32,793 nt of DNA from an uncultured Opitutia bacterium (lineage in GTDB: Bacteria > Verrucomicrobiota > Verrucomicrobiia > Opitutales > UBA953): NCBI GenBank assembly GCA_903850885.1, contig CAINMU010000105.1, positions 1-32,793 on the forward strand, read 5' to 3'. Position 1 is the first letter of the stretch, and the number at the start of each line of letters is the position of its first letter. Position numbers and translations under genes: made by a program. The notes under the pieces were generated by a model, which was given only the letters and a program-made list of their open reading frames with translations, was not told the origin of the DNA and ran no database searches. This document shows, piece after piece, positions 31,665 through 32,793 of this stretch.

Positions 31665-31684
31665 CTTCCCTACGATTCTCACCC

Positions 31685-32793
31685 ATGTCCTCCGACACCC
31701 CTCTTTCGGCGCCCACTCCGCGTCACTTCATCCAGCAGATCGTGGATGCCGACCTCGCGGCGGGTAAACATGCCGTCGTCGCGACCCGTTTCCCACCCGA
31801 GCCCAACGGCTACCTGCACGTCGGCCACGCCAAATCAATCTGCCTCAATTTCGGTTTAGCCCTTGAATTCAAAGGGCGTTGTCACCTCCGGATGGATGAC
31901 ACCAACCCGACCAAAGAAGACATCGAGTATGTCGATTCGATCAAGGAAGATGTCCGCTGGCTGGGCTTCGACTGGCACGAACACTATTACCAGGCCTCCG
32001 ATTATTTCGACCGCATGCACGCCGATGCGATCAAGCTAATCAAATTGGGGAAGGCTTTCGTCTGCCACCTCACGCTGGAACAAATGAACGCCTACCGCGG
32101 CGACCACAAGACGCCCGGTAAAAACAGCCCAACGCGCGATGCTTCCGTTGAAGAAAACCTCGCGCTCTTTGAAAAGATGACCCGCGGAGAGATCGATGAA
32201 GGCAAGGCGGTGCTTCGGGCCAAGATCGACATGGCCTCGCCTAATTTCCACCTGCGCGACCCCATCATCTATCGCATCCGCAAGACCTCGCACCACAACA
32301 CCGGCGACAAATGGTGCGTCTACCCGATGTACGATTACGCCCACCCGCTCGAAGACGCCTACGAAGGCATCACGCATTCCATCTGCACGTTGGAATTCGA
32401 AGTGCATCGCCCCTTCTACGATTGGCTCCTGCGCACGCTCGACACCCCCGCCAAACCGCAACAGATCGAATTCGCCCGCCTCAACCTGACCTACACCGTC
32501 ATGTCTAAGCGCCGCCTACTCGAGCTCGTTCAGGAAAAGCGTGTCACCAGCTGGGACGACCCGCGGATGCCCACGATTTCCGGCATGCGCCGCCGGGGTT
32601 ACACGCCCGCCGCCATCCGCAAGTTCTGCGAAACCATCGGCGTCACCAAGCACAACTCACTCACCGATGTCGCCCTGCTCGAACACGCCATCCGCGAAGA
32701 CCTTAATAAGACCTCGCCCCGTTTCATGGCTGTCCTCGATCCCGTCCGGCTCGTGATCGAAAATTACCCGGCCGACCAAGTCGAACACTTGGA
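31685..32793 (+). CDS. glnS: Glutamine--tRNA ligase (3' end beyond window)
   Basis: The first 369 codons of GlnRS, open to the window edge. It charges tRNA-Gln. The N-terminus [39 protein letters not shown] carries the HIGH motif. Further family marks are [29 protein letters not shown], the [11 protein letters not shown] loop, [26 protein letters not shown] and a KMSKS-type [11 protein letters not shown]. The start ATG at 31685 is the first in frame and gives a short Ser/Pro leader before HFIQQ. Only 72 bp separate it from gltX, so the two may be co-transcribed. GlnRS is otherwise scattered among bacteria and was probably acquired from eukaryotes, as a rule of the family. Confidence 0.96.
   Translation, partial: MSSDTPLSAPTPRHFIQQIVDADLAAGKHAVVATRFPPEPNGYLHVGHAKSICLNFGLALEFKGRCHLRMDDTNPTKEDIEYVDSIKEDVRWLGFDWHEHYYQASDYFDRMHADAIKLIKLGKAFVCHLTLEQMNAYRGDHKTPGKNSPTRDASVEENLALFEKMTRGEIDEGKAVLRAKIDMASPNFHLRDPIIYRIRKTSHHNTGDKWCVYPMYDYAHPLEDAYEGITHSICTLEFEVHRPFYDWLLRTLDTPAKPQQIEFARLNLTYTVMSKRRLLELVQEKRVTSWDDPRMPTISGMRRRGYTPAAIRKFCETIGVTKHNSLTDVALLEHAIREDLNKTSPRFMAVLDPVRLVIENYPADQVEHL

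Overview
The window looks like chromosomal DNA of a Verrucomicrobiota member, most likely of the Opitutae/Opitutales type. This is an inference. It rests on a secreted DUF1080 sugar-hydrolase-like protein, a bacterial glucuronoyl esterase (CE15), tandem SGNH hydrolases, a PF07399-type putative Na+/H+ antiporter, a four-gene pseudopilin cassette, moderately GC-rich coding sequence, and starts that mostly lack a Shine-Dalgarno motif. No phage, transposase or CRISPR array was seen.

Layout. 1-1035 (minus): the start of a membrane protein (sterol-desaturase-like) and a secreted DUF1080 protein. 1283-2251 (plus): accA, separated by a perfect bidirectional terminator from a minus-strand operon of four pseudopilins in GspG-H-I-J order, joined by overlapping stop/start codons (5908 to 2318). 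5994-7445 (minus): ion antiporter. 7508-13169 (minus): a complete RND efflux operon (adaptor, pump, outer-membrane factor). Its pump gene carries a one-base frameshift. The operon is divergent from an AcrR-like TetR repressor (13194-13856), and a 24-bp palindromic operator lies at the repressor-adaptor junction. Behind the repressor are a secreted coiled-coil protein, a tiny secreted ORF and the queuosine-precursor transporter yhhQ.

15367-15734 has no protein gene but holds four consecutive hairpins (possible small RNA), followed by tRNA-Leu(UAA). Then come a DUF3147 membrane protein (minus), trpA, and a pyrB / pyrC-like / CPBP protease / thiL operon (17295-21422). The dihydroorotase homologue has lost its metal-binding HxH and looks like a non-catalytic PyrC' partner of PyrB. 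21448-22423 (minus) encodes two unrecognised small membrane proteins, one with a very basic tail.

22578-27503 is an accessory-looking stretch: a DUF5069 protein, two tandem SGNH hydrolases, an MFS exporter, tRNA-Arg(CCG) and a glucuronoyl esterase. REP-like palindromes of two families sit between these genes. 27827-32793 returns to housekeeping: folA, a PpiD/SurA-like chaperone, gltX and the 5' part of glnS.

The observations most worth follow-up are the degenerate dihydroorotase coupled to pyrB, the AcrR-like operator and promoter squeezed into 24 bp, the frameshifted pump, the paired REP-like elements around the MFS/tRNA/CE15 genes, the structured intergenic RNA candidate, and the shared G-tract/C-tract element upstream of accA and pyrB.
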